NCBI RefSeq assembly: GCF_947489255.1
Contig: NZ_CANLCY010000003.1
Location: forward strand, 601,199 to 665,198
DNA length: 64,000 nt
Reading direction: 5' to 3'
Source of the DNA: an uncultured Microbacterium sp.
GTDB taxonomy: Bacteria; Actinomycetota; Actinomycetes; Actinomycetales; Microbacteriaceae
Shown in pieces: positions 8,842 to 17,379 of this stretch (its first letter is position 1; every line of letters starts with the position of its first letter). The translations under genes were made by a program, and so were the position numbers. The notes under the pieces were generated by a model. That model was not told where the DNA came from, did no database searches, and was given only the letters and a program-made list of their open reading frames with translations.

Positions 8842-9258
8842 TCAGGCGGAGGTATTGCTGAGTTGCTGCTGGGCTTCCCACGCCTCACGGATCGGGTGGG
8901 TGTCGTAGACGATGTGCAGATGGGTGATGCGGCCGGTGTCGTCTAGCTCGGCGACATCGACTGCGGTGAAGGGGGCGGGTGTCCCATCGGCGAGGGTCCA
9001 GGCGAAGTCGAACCAGAACGCGACGGTCGCGTCCGCCCCGTCGATGTCATGGAGCGTCTTGCGGAGGGTGAGGACGGACTGAGCGGTATCGGCGAACAGC
9101 AGCGGGTAGAACTCGTTCGCGGGCAGGTCTCCGTACAACGGTGAGCTGACAACGCCGTTGTCTGCGAACAGGTCGAGTACTGCTTTGATGTCGGCGGCAG
9201 CGAGAGCGGCGAGGTAGCTGTCGACGAGGTGGCTGACGACAGCGCGGGAAAGAGGCAT
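8842..9258 (-). CDS. SnoaL-like / NTF2-fold protein
   Basis: A 138-residue small cytoplasmic protein of the SnoaL/ketosteroid-isomerase fold. It starts with a helical SHLVDSYLAALAAADIKAVLDLFADNGVV block typical of the family, and ends with a beta-rich part containing TAVDVAELDDTGRI and HLHIVYD. Such proteins are isomerases, hydratases or small-ligand-binding proteins; the activity here cannot be told. The ATG at 9258 follows AAGGA. It precedes the broken permease and lies downstream of a probable TetR operator. Confidence 0.7.
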   Translation of the reverse strand: MPLSRAVVSHLVDSYLAALAAADIKAVLDLFADNGVVSSPLYGDLPANEFYPLLFADTAQSVLTLRKTLHDIDGADATVAFWFDFAWTLADGTPAPFTAVDVAELDDTGRITHLHIVYDTHPIREAWEAQQQLSNTSA

Positions 9259-9325
9259 CGATGTGTTCCTTAGAAGCGTTGGCAGGGTGGGGCAAGGGGC
9301 CGCTAGCCGACCATAAAAGTACGCC

Positions 9326-9343
9326 GTTCATTTTGTAATGAAC
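9326..9343. promoter_or_regulatory. Probable TetR-type operator
   Basis: An inverted repeat GTTCATT-TTGT-AATGAAC with 7-bp arms lies 67 bases upstream of the SnoaL-like gene in an AT-richer stretch. TetR-family operators have this size and symmetry, and the nearest regulator is the TetR at 9842-10549. The pairing is inferred. Confidence 0.5.
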
Positions 9344-9841
9344 CGCGTTCAATTAGGTTTCTCTAGCGTTACGGCCTCGTAACGCAGTGCGCACCCCTGG
9401 CCAGCCGCTCGATGAGCGGCGCCTAAGCGGGTGGGGCAACCCTGATGCCCCTTCGTGAACTGAGACTCAGGAGCTGGTCGGGCAGACCTCCCGTGGCGAG
9501 ATTGGCTCTCGCCCCGGCCTACGTGCTCGGCAGATGATCGGGAGTCACCCGCGATTCGCCGCATACTCCGTCAGCAGCAGCATCAGACCAGCCAGTGATC
9601 CCTGGACATCGCTAACCACATGATTGCGGCGCTGCGGCGCGCAGGCTTTGCCGGGGCACGGCCTTGTGCGTTCATATAGCGCGATCACCGGAGCCGTCTT
9701 CGGATGGATCACCGCTGAGTTCGCTGCGACCCCTGGAGACCGGCGGAAGCGCCCGCTCCGCGATCGAAGGGGCTCACGGCCGACGCCGATCGCTATCCCC
9801 ATATTCGGGATCTCTGTCCGTTGGCGGCAATGCGTCGCGCT
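9344..9841. other. Gap without a recognisable gene
   Basis: Together with the operator region this is nearly 600 bases without a supported gene. It holds an 8-bp-arm hairpin, GCGTTACG/CGTAACGC, at 9366-9385. Short open frames on both strands resemble nothing I know. It may be debris from an earlier insertion. Confidence 0.4.
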
Positions 9842-10549
9842 TCAGCTCAACCGTGCACGTAGCCCCGTGAGTACTGTTTCAAGCACCACTGCAAACGAGG
9901 AATCGAGTGGGTTGGCCCGCCCCGAGGTCCATCGCAACATGAACGCCTGGTCTGCGGCGACCGGCATTACTCGTGCGAGCGTGGGGAAAAGGGTGCTGTC
10001 CACAGCTCTCAGGTCAGCCGCGAGAGTCCCCTGCCAGTCGTCATCCCCCTCGGGAGGGGCGGAGAGTTCCATCGTCACCCAACCGAGGACGACGCCAAAG
10101 AAGACGTTGTAGACCTCGACCAGCTCAGTCGAGGAAAAACCAGCGCGATCGAGGACTCGGAAGATGCGTTCCGCTAAGGGCAGGCCGCGGTCAGTGACGA
10201 GCATCTGTCCTGTCACGATCCCGGCCAAGTGTGGATGCTCATGCATCGCACTGCGCATCTTCCGCGCCAGGTCGGCGAGCCAGAGATCCCATGCTGTTCC
10301 CTGGTCGTCTGCCAGTTCTAGGTCGTCGAAGACCAACGCCGACACTTCGCCGACGAGCTGTTCCTTCGTCCGAAAATGCCAGTACAACGCGCTCGGCCGA
10401 ACCCCCACAGCGGTAGCGAGAGAGCGCATCGTCATTCCCGACAAACCATCTCGATCAACGAGCCCCAGCGCGACCCTGAGCACGTCCTGGCGGTCCAACT
10501 CAGTCCCGCCCACCGGGCGGCCGCGCCGCGGTCGAGGGTCGTCCTTCAT
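9842..10549 (-). CDS. TetR-family transcriptional regulator (TetR C-terminal type)
   Basis: A 235-residue repressor. Residues ~12-70 form the HTH, with MRSLATAVGVRPSALYWHFRTKEQL as the recognition region (the YWHF form is typical of the tetracycline-repressor branch). The rest is helical ligand-binding core of TetR_C type. The ATG at 10549 precedes MKDDPRPRRGRP, which leads into the HTH; open frame continues upstream but is not protein-like. It is the upstream neighbour of the SnoaL-like gene on the same strand and probably controls that gene and the permease through the inverted repeat at 9326-9343. Confidence 0.82.
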   Translation of the reverse strand: MKDDPRPRRGRPVGGTELDRQDVLRVALGLVDRDGLSGMTMRSLATAVGVRPSALYWHFRTKEQLVGEVSALVFDDLELADDQGTAWDLWLADLARKMRSAMHEHPHLAGIVTGQMLVTDRGLPLAERIFRVLDRAGFSSTELVEVYNVFFGVVLGWVTMELSAPPEGDDDWQGTLAADLRAVDSTLFPTLARVMPVAADQAFMLRWTSGRANPLDSSFAVVLETVLTGLRARLS

Positions 10550-10866
10550 CGCACCAGTCTTCCTCACGAGCTCACCGACTCCGAACGCGCCATACGCGAC
10601 GCGGCAGAACCTGATCACTGTCGAGTGGTTGCGGCAGCGAGATACACCCAGACGAGTGGTGCGAAACCGATCGGTTTCGCACCACTCGGCGCGGGTCGAG
10701 CGGGTCGGAGTGGATCCGACGCACTCAGCGGGTTATCACAGGCGCGACGCTGCGATAGCAGACGAGATGACTTCGTCGCATTGCGGGGGTCGGTAGTAGT
10801 CGGACGCACCGCACAAACGATGAGCGATCTAGACCCAGCCTGACCGCGCCCCTGCGATCGGGATTG
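10550..10866. other. Intergenic gap carrying the longest palindrome copy
   Basis: The gap lies between the TetR start and the PucR-like stop. Apart from the palindrome at 10653-10688 I see no gene or other clear element. Confidence 0.4.
10653..10688. repeat. Dispersed palindrome, copy 2 (36 bp, perfect)
   Basis: A perfect 36-bp palindrome with no loop, centred between 10670 and 10671 and sharing the GTGCGAAACCGA half-site with the other copies. It is the longest copy. Confidence 0.9.
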
Positions 10867-11979
10867 TCAGGTCATCGAGCTTCTGAAGACTCTCCATAGC
10901 AACATGGCGACGGCAATCCGCTCGCGGCCTGCCGCTGATGTTAGATCGACGCCGAGGGTCTGACTGATTCGAGTGATCCTGCTCTGCAAGCTGCTGTGGT
11001 GGAAATTTGTGGCTCGCGCCGCTGAACGCAGGGAATCCGCGTGAAGGTAGTGGTCCAAGATCTCGATGCTCTCCGCCCCTTGTGGGCCGGTCGCTAGCCG
11101 CTCGAGGTGCAGGATGTCGGATTGTTCAGCGACGGCCGAGGGGTCCAGTGTGCCGAGCAAGCGCAGAGCGCCGAGTTGATCGGAGTTCAACATGCGGGGC
11201 CAAGACGTCGTCGCGCCGGCGAATCGCAGAGTCTCGCGAGCGATGGCCCAGGATCGTGGCGCGTCGAGGATGTCGACGACGGGGCCGCTGGCCGCTCGGC
11301 CGGTGATGCCATGGGCTGCTGTCCAGTCAACGGGTTCTGCACCTACCGCAATGACTAGTGAAAGGTGGCGAGAGAGCGGCGCGATGTGAACCGGTCTTTG
11401 CCACGCTGTGCGCAGAGGCTGGGTGGCAAGGACTCCCGGCGCCGAGTCTGTCGATTCAACCGCGATGAGCTGAATCGCACTGGCCGCTTGGAGCCCGATG
11501 AGGCGTGCGGCGCGAGACCGTTCCGCCTCAGAGCTATGCGAGTTGATGAGCAGCTGAGCCAGCGCTGGGTCAGACAGACCCGATGCGGCCTCTGCTCCAC
11601 CGTAGGGTCGTTGCCGGGCGAGAACAGCGCTCACGGTCAATGCAAACCGCTCGAGGATGAACTCATCGAGCTCATAGCCGGCATCGCTGCGCTCCAGCCA
11701 CAGCGTTCCGCTTTCATGACGACTCAGCTCAACGGTGACCGTTCGCGGGGTCTGGGTGGGCGGACCGGCCAGCCGGGAACCGTCATTGGAGTATCGAATC
11801 AGCAGGCCCTGGGACGAGAGTTCAGCGCCGGCTGGGCAATCCGCGAGGACCGCAGTCGCTCGAATCACTGCATCGAGGTCGGGTGTATTCGATGCCAGCT
11901 GGTCGAAAAATGCCACGACACGAAGGGCACGCTCCCCGGGAGTGTCGACGTTGAGCAGCTTCACCATGAGGCCCTGCAT
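10867..11979 (-). CDS. PucR/CdaR-type transcriptional regulator
   Basis: A 370-residue protein. The first ~130 residues look like a sensor (GAF-like) domain. The C-terminal ~60 residues carry the PucR-type HTH: IEILDHYLHADSLRSAARA, then FHHSSLQSRITRISQTLGVDL. That layout is typical of actinobacterial regulators of carbohydrate, purine and aromatic catabolism. It is divergent from the first esterase, so it may control that gene and possibly the polyol operon beyond it. ATG 11979 is used; ATG 11967 is the alternative. Confidence 0.75.
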   Translation of the reverse strand: MQGLMVKLLNVDTPGERALRVVAFFDQLASNTPDLDAVIRATAVLADCPAGAELSSQGLLIRYSNDGSRLAGPPTQTPRTVTVELSRHESGTLWLERSDAGYELDEFILERFALTVSAVLARQRPYGGAEAASGLSDPALAQLLINSHSSEAERSRAARLIGLQAASAIQLIAVESTDSAPGVLATQPLRTAWQRPVHIAPLSRHLSLVIAVGAEPVDWTAAHGITGRAASGPVVDILDAPRSWAIARETLRFAGATTSWPRMLNSDQLGALRLLGTLDPSAVAEQSDILHLERLATGPQGAESIEILDHYLHADSLRSAARATNFHHSSLQSRITRISQTLGVDLTSAAGRERIAVAMLLWRVFRSSMT

Positions 11980-12085
11980 GCCCCGATTTTACGGTCACGA
12001 TCGCCGATTGCCAGCCATTCGGCTGATCTTCGAGATCCCCCGTGCCGATTGGCGGTCGAAGCGTCGCGGGGACGAGAGGGATGAT

Positions 12086-13036
12086 GTGGGGGTGACTGTC
12101 GACGGCCTCTCCTCCCCCCTGTATCTCGACCCAGAGCTCGCAGCGATCAGCGTCATGATCCCCAGCTTCGATTTCACCGATGTGGCAGGGTCACGACGTT
12201 TTGAGCAGGAGCTCGTCTCTCAAGGTCGTCGCACAGTTGAGGGGGTTTTGACGGAGGACATCATGATTGCCCGTCGAGACGGCTCTGCCCTCGCTGTTCG
12301 CGTTTACCGACCCGAACTCGTCGAAACGCTACCCGCCATCCTTTACATTCACGGCGGTGGTTTCGTGCTCGGCGGCTTAGACACCGAGGACGACCGGTGC
12401 GCGTACTACGCGCGAGACGCGCACTGCGCTGTCGTCTCCGTCGACTACCGCCTCGCTCCGGAGCATCCCTACCCGGCGGCCTTTCATGATTGCGTAGACG
12501 CCCTGTGGTGGATGCACGATGAGGCGGACGCTCTGGGATTCGACAACCGTCGGCTGAGCATCGGTGGGAACAGCGCCGGAGGGGCCATCGCCGCATCCGT
12601 CGCGCTGGCATCTCGCACGGACGAGGCCCCACCTCTCGTGCATCAGCTCCTCGTGAACCCCGTCTTGGATTGCCGAAGTGAGACGGCATCCATGCAACGG
12701 TTCAGGACCACGCCCGGGTGGAACCTCGCTCAGAACCAGCTCATGTGGGAGCTCTACCTGGGCGGCTCCACTGCGCCAGTTGACCACAGAGCGGCCGCCG
12801 CTCTGGCAGACGACGTCACGGGAGCGCCGCCGACTTCCATTTGGATAGCTGAGTACGACCCACTGCGCGATGAGGGACACGCCTACGCCCAAAAGCTGAT
12901 GGCAGCCAACGTCCCCGTCGGGATGATGCAGTATCCGGGCACCATCCACGGATTCGATGGCTACCGCATGACGGGCCTGGGCCGGCGAGCACTCGACGAT
13001 CAAATCACCGCGTTGCGATGGGCGTTTCGCACCTGA
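12086..13036 (+). CDS. Alpha/beta hydrolase, HSL-type esterase
   Basis: A 316-residue cytoplasmic esterase of the hormone-sensitive-lipase family. The oxyanion-hole motif YIHGGGFVLGG is near residue 90, followed by SVDYRLAPEHPYPAA, the nucleophile elbow GNSAGGAIAAS near residue 160, the acid in EYDPLRDEG and the catalytic His in TIHGFDGY. All three catalytic residues are present, so it should hydrolyse short-chain acyl esters. The GTG at 12086 is chosen for GAGAGGG five bases upstream; a GTG six bases further on is possible. The next gene on the strand is another member of the same family. Confidence 0.83.
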   Translation: MGVTVDGLSSPLYLDPELAAISVMIPSFDFTDVAGSRRFEQELVSQGRRTVEGVLTEDIMIARRDGSALAVRVYRPELVETLPAILYIHGGGFVLGGLDTEDDRCAYYARDAHCAVVSVDYRLAPEHPYPAAFHDCVDALWWMHDEADALGFDNRRLSIGGNSAGGAIAASVALASRTDEAPPLVHQLLVNPVLDCRSETASMQRFRTTPGWNLAQNQLMWELYLGGSTAPVDHRAAAALADDVTGAPPTSIWIAEYDPLRDEGHAYAQKLMAANVPVGMMQYPGTIHGFDGYRMTGLGRRALDDQITALRWAFRT

Positions 13037-13203
13037 CGCGCCGCATGGCGCAATCTTGGTAGTGAATCGAGCCAAATGGCGGTCAACGAGGCGAGGGTGC
13101 CGACGTAGCGTCGGTTATACACCTCAAGTCGCCTCGAATCCCGCGAACGCATAACCGCCCTGTGTCTGCGGTCCGGGATCGTTTCGGCCCCGGAAGGACA
13201 ACG

Positions 13204-14040
13204 ATGACCTCTCGCGCCCCCGTCGATCCCGACGTCGTGACACTGATCGCGAACGCGCCCTCCGTACTGAATCTCGATCCCGCGACCACTGTGGACGAAA
13301 TCAGGGCCAGAGAGGCCCGGCTCCACTCGTGGATGCGGGGCGATGTCGAGCCGGAGCTCGCGCGCGTCCCTGCGCGTGACAGTTCCGTAGCCGGGATACG
13401 CGTTCGCTGGTATGGCGAGGAGCCGCGGGCTGATTCGGACCTCGTCGTGTACATACACGGGGGCGGCTGGCTCGCGGGCGATGTCGATTCCTACGACCCG
13501 GATGTTCGCAGGCTGGCCGCACACCTCAGGCTCCCCGTCGTTGCGATCGACTACCGCCGGACACCGGAACACCCGTTTCCCGCGGCCATCGACGACTGCA
13601 TCGCCGTCCTCCGGGAGCTGCACCAAGGACCTTGTCGATCACTTTCCCTCGCTGGAGACAGCGCCGGCGGAAATCTCGCCCTCGGCGCGACGATCGCTTT
13701 AAAGGCCGAGCACATCGTGTCGTCGATGCTCCTGCTCTACCCAGTGGTCGACCCGACGGCATTCGACAACCGTTCCTACCGGGACAACGGTGCCGATTAT
13801 CTTCTGACTGCGGAAGCCATGCGCGGGTTTTGGGATCTCTATACCCCCTCAGACGATCACCGTCGTCATCCCAGCGCCGCCCCCCGCTTCGCGGAGCTCG
13901 AAGGGCTTCCCCCGACGGTTGTCGTCAGCGCAGATTTCGACCCGCTTCGCGACGAGGACCGCGACCTCGCTTCCCGCCTCATTAGCGCGGAGGTGCCCAC
14001 CACATACCTCCCCAATCCTGGGCTCACCCATGGCTTCTAG
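13204..14040 (+). CDS. Alpha/beta hydrolase, truncated by an in-frame amber codon
   Basis: A 278-residue esterase of the same family as its neighbour, with YIHGGGWLAGD, AIDYRRTPEHPFPAA, GDSAGGNLA and SADFDPLRDED. The TAG at 14038-14040 follows directly after the LTHGF motif that carries the catalytic His. The frame continues past it with QMVPRVPAAAEAL and more family-like residues to a TGA at 14158-14160. Relatives usually read THGFLQMVP, so one base change (TTG to TAG) explains the stop. The product loses about 40 C-terminal residues, including the last helix, and may be unstable. GGAAGGA lies five bases before the ATG. It precedes the polyol dehydrogenase by about 20 bases of the extended frame. 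Confidence 0.8.
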   Translation: MTSRAPVDPDVVTLIANAPSVLNLDPATTVDEIRAREARLHSWMRGDVEPELARVPARDSSVAGIRVRWYGEEPRADSDLVVYIHGGGWLAGDVDSYDPDVRRLAAHLRLPVVAIDYRRTPEHPFPAAIDDCIAVLRELHQGPCRSLSLAGDSAGGNLALGATIALKAEHIVSSMLLLYPVVDPTAFDNRSYRDNGADYLLTAEAMRGFWDLYTPSDDHRRHPSAAPRFAELEGLPPTVVVSADFDPLRDEDRDLASRLISAEVPTTYLPNPGLTHGF

Positions 14041-14160
14041 CAGATGGTTCCACGCGTCCCCGCGGCTGCCGAGGCTCTCCGGTGCGCATACACCGCCTTC
14101 GGCGCGGCAATTGCCGGTGGCGGCACGCCCGCCTGGGCACTGACCGCGCTGGCGCGTTGA
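14041..14160 (+). pseudogene. Separated C-terminal part of the second esterase
   Basis: This stretch is in frame with 13204-14040 and codes the expected C-terminal helix of the hydrolase (QMVPRVPAAAEALRCAYTAF) before a TGA. Without readthrough of the TAG it is not translated. Confidence 0.65.
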
Positions 14161-14180
14161 AAGGAACGAAGGACGCCGAC

Positions 14181-15572
14181 ATGATCACTTCACACATCCT
14201 CCACTTCGGTGTGGGCAACTTTCACCGCTCCCACCAAGCCAAATACCTGCACCAGCTACACAGTGAGGGCCGTGACCTCGAGTGGGCGATCGTGGGAGCG
14301 GGGCTGCTCCCCGGAGACGTCCGCATGCGCGACGCCCTCCGCGATCAGGACTACGCCTACACCCTCGTCGAATGCGCCGCCGACGGCACCAATGCAGTGC
14401 ACCGGATCACGTCCATCATCGGCTACCTCTACGGGCCCGACGACCCGACCGCGCTCATCGAGATGCTCGCGGCTGCGTCTACCCGCATCGTGTCGCTGAC
14501 CATTACCGAGGGCGGTTACAACCTCTCCGACGCGACCGGACGATTCGACACCACGAACACCGCGATGCGCGCCGACACCTGGAACGAAGACCGCCCCACC
14601 ACCGTCTTCGGATACCTTGCTGCCGCCCTTCGCCGCCGTCGTCGTGCGGGGATAGCGCCGTTCACGGTCCTGTCCTGCGACAACATCCAGAACAACGGCG
14701 ACATGGCCCGCGAAGCACTGGTGTCATTCATCGGGATGACCGACGTCGATTTGGCCGACTGGGTCGAGGGGAACACCGCATTTCCCGGAAGCATGGTCGA
14801 TCGCATCACTCCCGTCACCACCGACGCCGACCGCGCGTGGGTTCGCGCCACGACGGGGTACGACGATTCCTGGCCTGTCGTCAGCGAAGACTTCACCCAG
14901 TGGGTGATGGAAGATCACTTCCCGTCAGGTCGCCCGCGTTGGGAGGACGTCGGAGCTCAACTTGTCGACGACGTCGCGCCATTCGAGACGATGAAACTTC
15001 GGATGCTGAACGGGGCCCATCAGGCTCTCGCATACGTCGGTCTTCTCCGCGGTCACACGTTCGTCCACGAGGCGATGACTGATCCTGCCGTGGCTTCCTT
15101 CGTCGACGCCTTCCTCCAAGAGGCAGAGAGCACGGTTCCCCCTCTCCCGGGCATCGATCTTCTCGCCTATCGCATGACGCTGTTGAAGCGTTTCTCCAAC
15201 GCCTCTATTCGAGACACCCTCGAACGCCTCGCCACGGACGCCAGCGACCGCATCCCCAAGTTCGTCGTTCCCATCGCCCGGGACCTCATCCAGCACAGCC
15301 AGCCGGCGCCCGAGGCCGCAGCGGTCATCGCCAGTTGGGTCGCCGTCGCCTCGACGAGACACAACAATTCACGTCCACTGGCAGACCGCCAAGTGGAGGA
15401 CGTGTGGCAGGGACTCCTGGACGAGCGCGTCGTCGCAGGGTCGTTTCTGGATCGCACTGACTGGTTCGGTGCGCTCGGCGAGAACCCCACCTTCCGAACG
15501 ACGTACGTCTCCTCCCTTGAACGTCTTCGCCGAGGCAACGCGTTCGAGTCCGTCGCCTCAAACGCCCTTTGA
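14181..15572 (+). CDS. Mannitol 2-dehydrogenase-like polyol dehydrogenase
   Basis: A 463-residue NAD-dependent long-chain polyol dehydrogenase. The N-terminal Rossmann domain starts LHFGVGNFHRSHQAKY, the family's nucleotide-binding signature, followed by SLTITEGGYN and VLSCDNIQNNG. The C-terminal domain carries KLRMLNGAHQALAYVG, which includes the lysine and histidine used in catalysis, and DRIPKF. It should oxidise mannitol, or a similar polyol such as arabinitol, to the ketose. The ATG follows GAAGGA. The next genes are an ABC sugar importer and a fructokinase-like kinase, forming a polyol uptake and oxidation operon. Confidence 0.87.
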   Translation: MITSHILHFGVGNFHRSHQAKYLHQLHSEGRDLEWAIVGAGLLPGDVRMRDALRDQDYAYTLVECAADGTNAVHRITSIIGYLYGPDDPTALIEMLAAASTRIVSLTITEGGYNLSDATGRFDTTNTAMRADTWNEDRPTTVFGYLAAALRRRRRAGIAPFTVLSCDNIQNNGDMAREALVSFIGMTDVDLADWVEGNTAFPGSMVDRITPVTTDADRAWVRATTGYDDSWPVVSEDFTQWVMEDHFPSGRPRWEDVGAQLVDDVAPFETMKLRMLNGAHQALAYVGLLRGHTFVHEAMTDPAVASFVDAFLQEAESTVPPLPGIDLLAYRMTLLKRFSNASIRDTLERLATDASDRIPKFVVPIARDLIQHSQPAPEAAAVIASWVAVASTRHNNSRPLADRQVEDVWQGLLDERVVAGSFLDRTDWFGALGENPTFRTTYVSSLERLRRGNAFESVASNAL

Positions 15573-15619
15573 CCTCTTCCTGCTCTTCACCTGTCCACCC
15601 GTTTCAGAAAGGCACCATC

Positions 15620-16612
15620 ATGAACCGCACCACCCGAATGATCGCGCTCGTGGGCACCGCCGCCCTCGCTGTGTCGCTCAGCGCATGCAGCGACGGCCCG
15701 CTCGGCGCATCCGACGCCGCCAAGGATGGCGCCAGCGCCGACGCCGTCAGCATCCAATTCGTCAACCCTCTGCCCAACTATCCCGCCTGGCGTGTCATCG
15801 GCGACTGCATGGCCGACCAGGCCAAGGAACGCGGAGTGGACTTTAACGAGACCGGCCCGACCGGGCAGGCCATGGACCCCACCACCATGATCGAGCAGAT
15901 CCAGAGCGCCATCGCGAATAAGAAGTCTGGCATCATCACCCTGCCCGCCAGCGACGCCTTCGGCCCCCTCCTCCAGCAGGCCCGCGACGCAGGAATCGTC
16001 ACGGCCACCATGTACGGCGACGGGGCCGATGGCAGCGGCGCCGACATCAACGTCGGTATCAACTGGACCGAACTCGGCAAGGTCTACATCGATGAAGTCG
16101 AGAAGCTCCCCGGTGACAAGAAGGTGGGAATCATCACGAGCGCCGACACCGGCATCGGCAAATTGTTCATGGACGGCGTCAAGACCGCCGTCGCAGCCAC
16201 CGACGACATCGAGATCGTCGGAGAGGTGTACACCGGCGACGACTCCGCCAAGGCACTAGCGCAGACCAACGCCCTCCTCACCGCTCACCCCGACGTGGAC
16301 GTCATCCTCACCAACATGGGAACCGCTACCCAGGGTGCGATCTCCGCCATCGAAGCGAAGGGCCTCACCGGTGAGATCTCCTTCATCGGCAATGGCCCCG
16401 ACAACGGAGGCAAGGAAGCCATCGAAAGCGGAGCCGAGTACCGCTTCCTGCTCCAAGCGCTGTGCGACGGCGGAAAGGATGCACTCAACGCCGTCGCCGA
16501 TCGTCTGGAAAGCGGCACCGCTGCCGGGGGCGCGGCAACCTTGATCGACATGGGCACTCGCATGGCCACGAAGGACGACTACGCCGAGTACGTCGCGAAG
16601 GGATGGTCGTGA
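15620..16612 (+). CDS. ABC sugar/polyol substrate-binding lipoprotein
   Basis: A 330-residue RbsB-type binding protein. A basic N-terminus and hydrophobic stretch end in a lipobox (SLSAC, cysteine near residue 23), so it should be lipid-anchored outside the membrane. The mature part has the two-lobe periplasmic-binding fold, with VSIQFVNPLPNYPAWRVI, GIITLPASDAF and VDVILTNMG. The ATG follows AAAGG. It lies between the polyol dehydrogenase and its ABC partners and is probably the polyol receptor. Confidence 0.87.
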   Translation: MNRTTRMIALVGTAALAVSLSACSDGPLGASDAAKDGASADAVSIQFVNPLPNYPAWRVIGDCMADQAKERGVDFNETGPTGQAMDPTTMIEQIQSAIANKKSGIITLPASDAFGPLLQQARDAGIVTATMYGDGADGSGADINVGINWTELGKVYIDEVEKLPGDKKVGIITSADTGIGKLFMDGVKTAVAATDDIEIVGEVYTGDDSAKALAQTNALLTAHPDVDVILTNMGTATQGAISAIEAKGLTGEISFIGNGPDNGGKEAIESGAEYRFLLQALCDGGKDALNAVADRLESGTAAGGAATLIDMGTRMATKDDYAEYVAKGWS

Positions 16613-17379
16613 CCGACACCGCCGCCCTCGAACTCCGAGGCATCAAGAAGTTTTTCGGATCCGTCGCCGCCCTCGAGCACGTGGATCTCGCCGCCTTCCC
16701 GGGAGAAATTCACGCCATCGTCGGAGACAACGGCGCCGGAAAATCCACCACCATCAAGATCATCACCGGCATCCACCGAGGCGATGGCGGCGACATCTTG
16801 ATCAACGGCGACGTCGTCGAAAGTCACGGCGCCAGCACCCTCGAGAAGGGCATCGCCGTCGTCTATCAAGATCTCGCTCTCGTGGAATGTCTCGACATCT
16901 CCACCAACATGGCACTCGGGAACCTTCCCAAGCGCTTCGGAATGATCCTTGATCGCAAGCGCATGGACCGAGAAGCCGCAAAGGTCCTCACCGACCTCAA
17001 CGTCCGAGTCGGCGACGTGAAGACACCGGTAGGACTGCTCTCGGGCGGTCAACGGCAGGTCGTCGCCATCGCGCGCGCAGTCCGCATGGACACCCCCACC
17101 ATCCTGCTCGACGAACCCACCGCCGCCCTCGGCGTGCAGGAAACAGCACAGGTCGGACGAATGCTCGACGAGCTCCGCGCCGCAGGCAAGGCCGTCATCG
17201 TCATCAGCCATGATCTCGACTTCGTCTTCCAACACTCCGACCGCATCACCGTCCTCCGGCTCGGGAACAGCGTCGGAACCCGGCGCACCGCCGAAACGAC
17301 ACGTGACGAGATCATCGGCATGATCACCGGCGCGATCCCCCGCGGCGCTGCGGCTACCGCCTTCAAGGAGAAGTCATGA
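16609..17379 (+). CDS. ABC transporter ATPase, ribose type, single domain
   Basis: A 256-residue ATPase with Walker A GDNGAGKSTTIK, Q-loop VVYQDLAL, signature LLSGGQRQ, Walker B TILLDEPTAALG and switch VISHD. Ribose-family importers often carry two fused ATPase domains; this has one and would act as a homodimer. Two starts are possible. The GTG at 16609 is preferred: it shares a GTGA overlap with the receptor's stop, and AAGGG sits six bases before it, whereas the same AAGGG is too close to the ATG at 16603. The overlap implies translational coupling. Confidence 0.86.
   Translation: MTDTAALELRGIKKFFGSVAALEHVDLAAFPGEIHAIVGDNGAGKSTTIKIITGIHRGDGGDILINGDVVESHGASTLEKGIAVVYQDLALVECLDISTNMALGNLPKRFGMILDRKRMDREAAKVLTDLNVRVGDVKTPVGLLSGGQRQVVAIARAVRMDTPTILLDEPTAALGVQETAQVGRMLDELRAAGKAVIVISHDLDFVFQHSDRITVLRLGNSVGTRRTAETTRDEIIGMITGAIPRGAAATAFKEKS

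Noticed and set aside
9545-9802. A minus-strand 85-codon frame as a transposase fragment
   Set aside because: No catalytic motif, inverted-repeat ends or target duplication could be seen.
8675-14040. Stop-codon reassignment or pyrrolysine-type recoding behind the TAA and TAG interruptions
   Set aside because: Two different stop codons are involved, all other genes use TAA, TAG or TGA as normal ends, and no recoding genes were seen. Mutation or sequence error is simpler.
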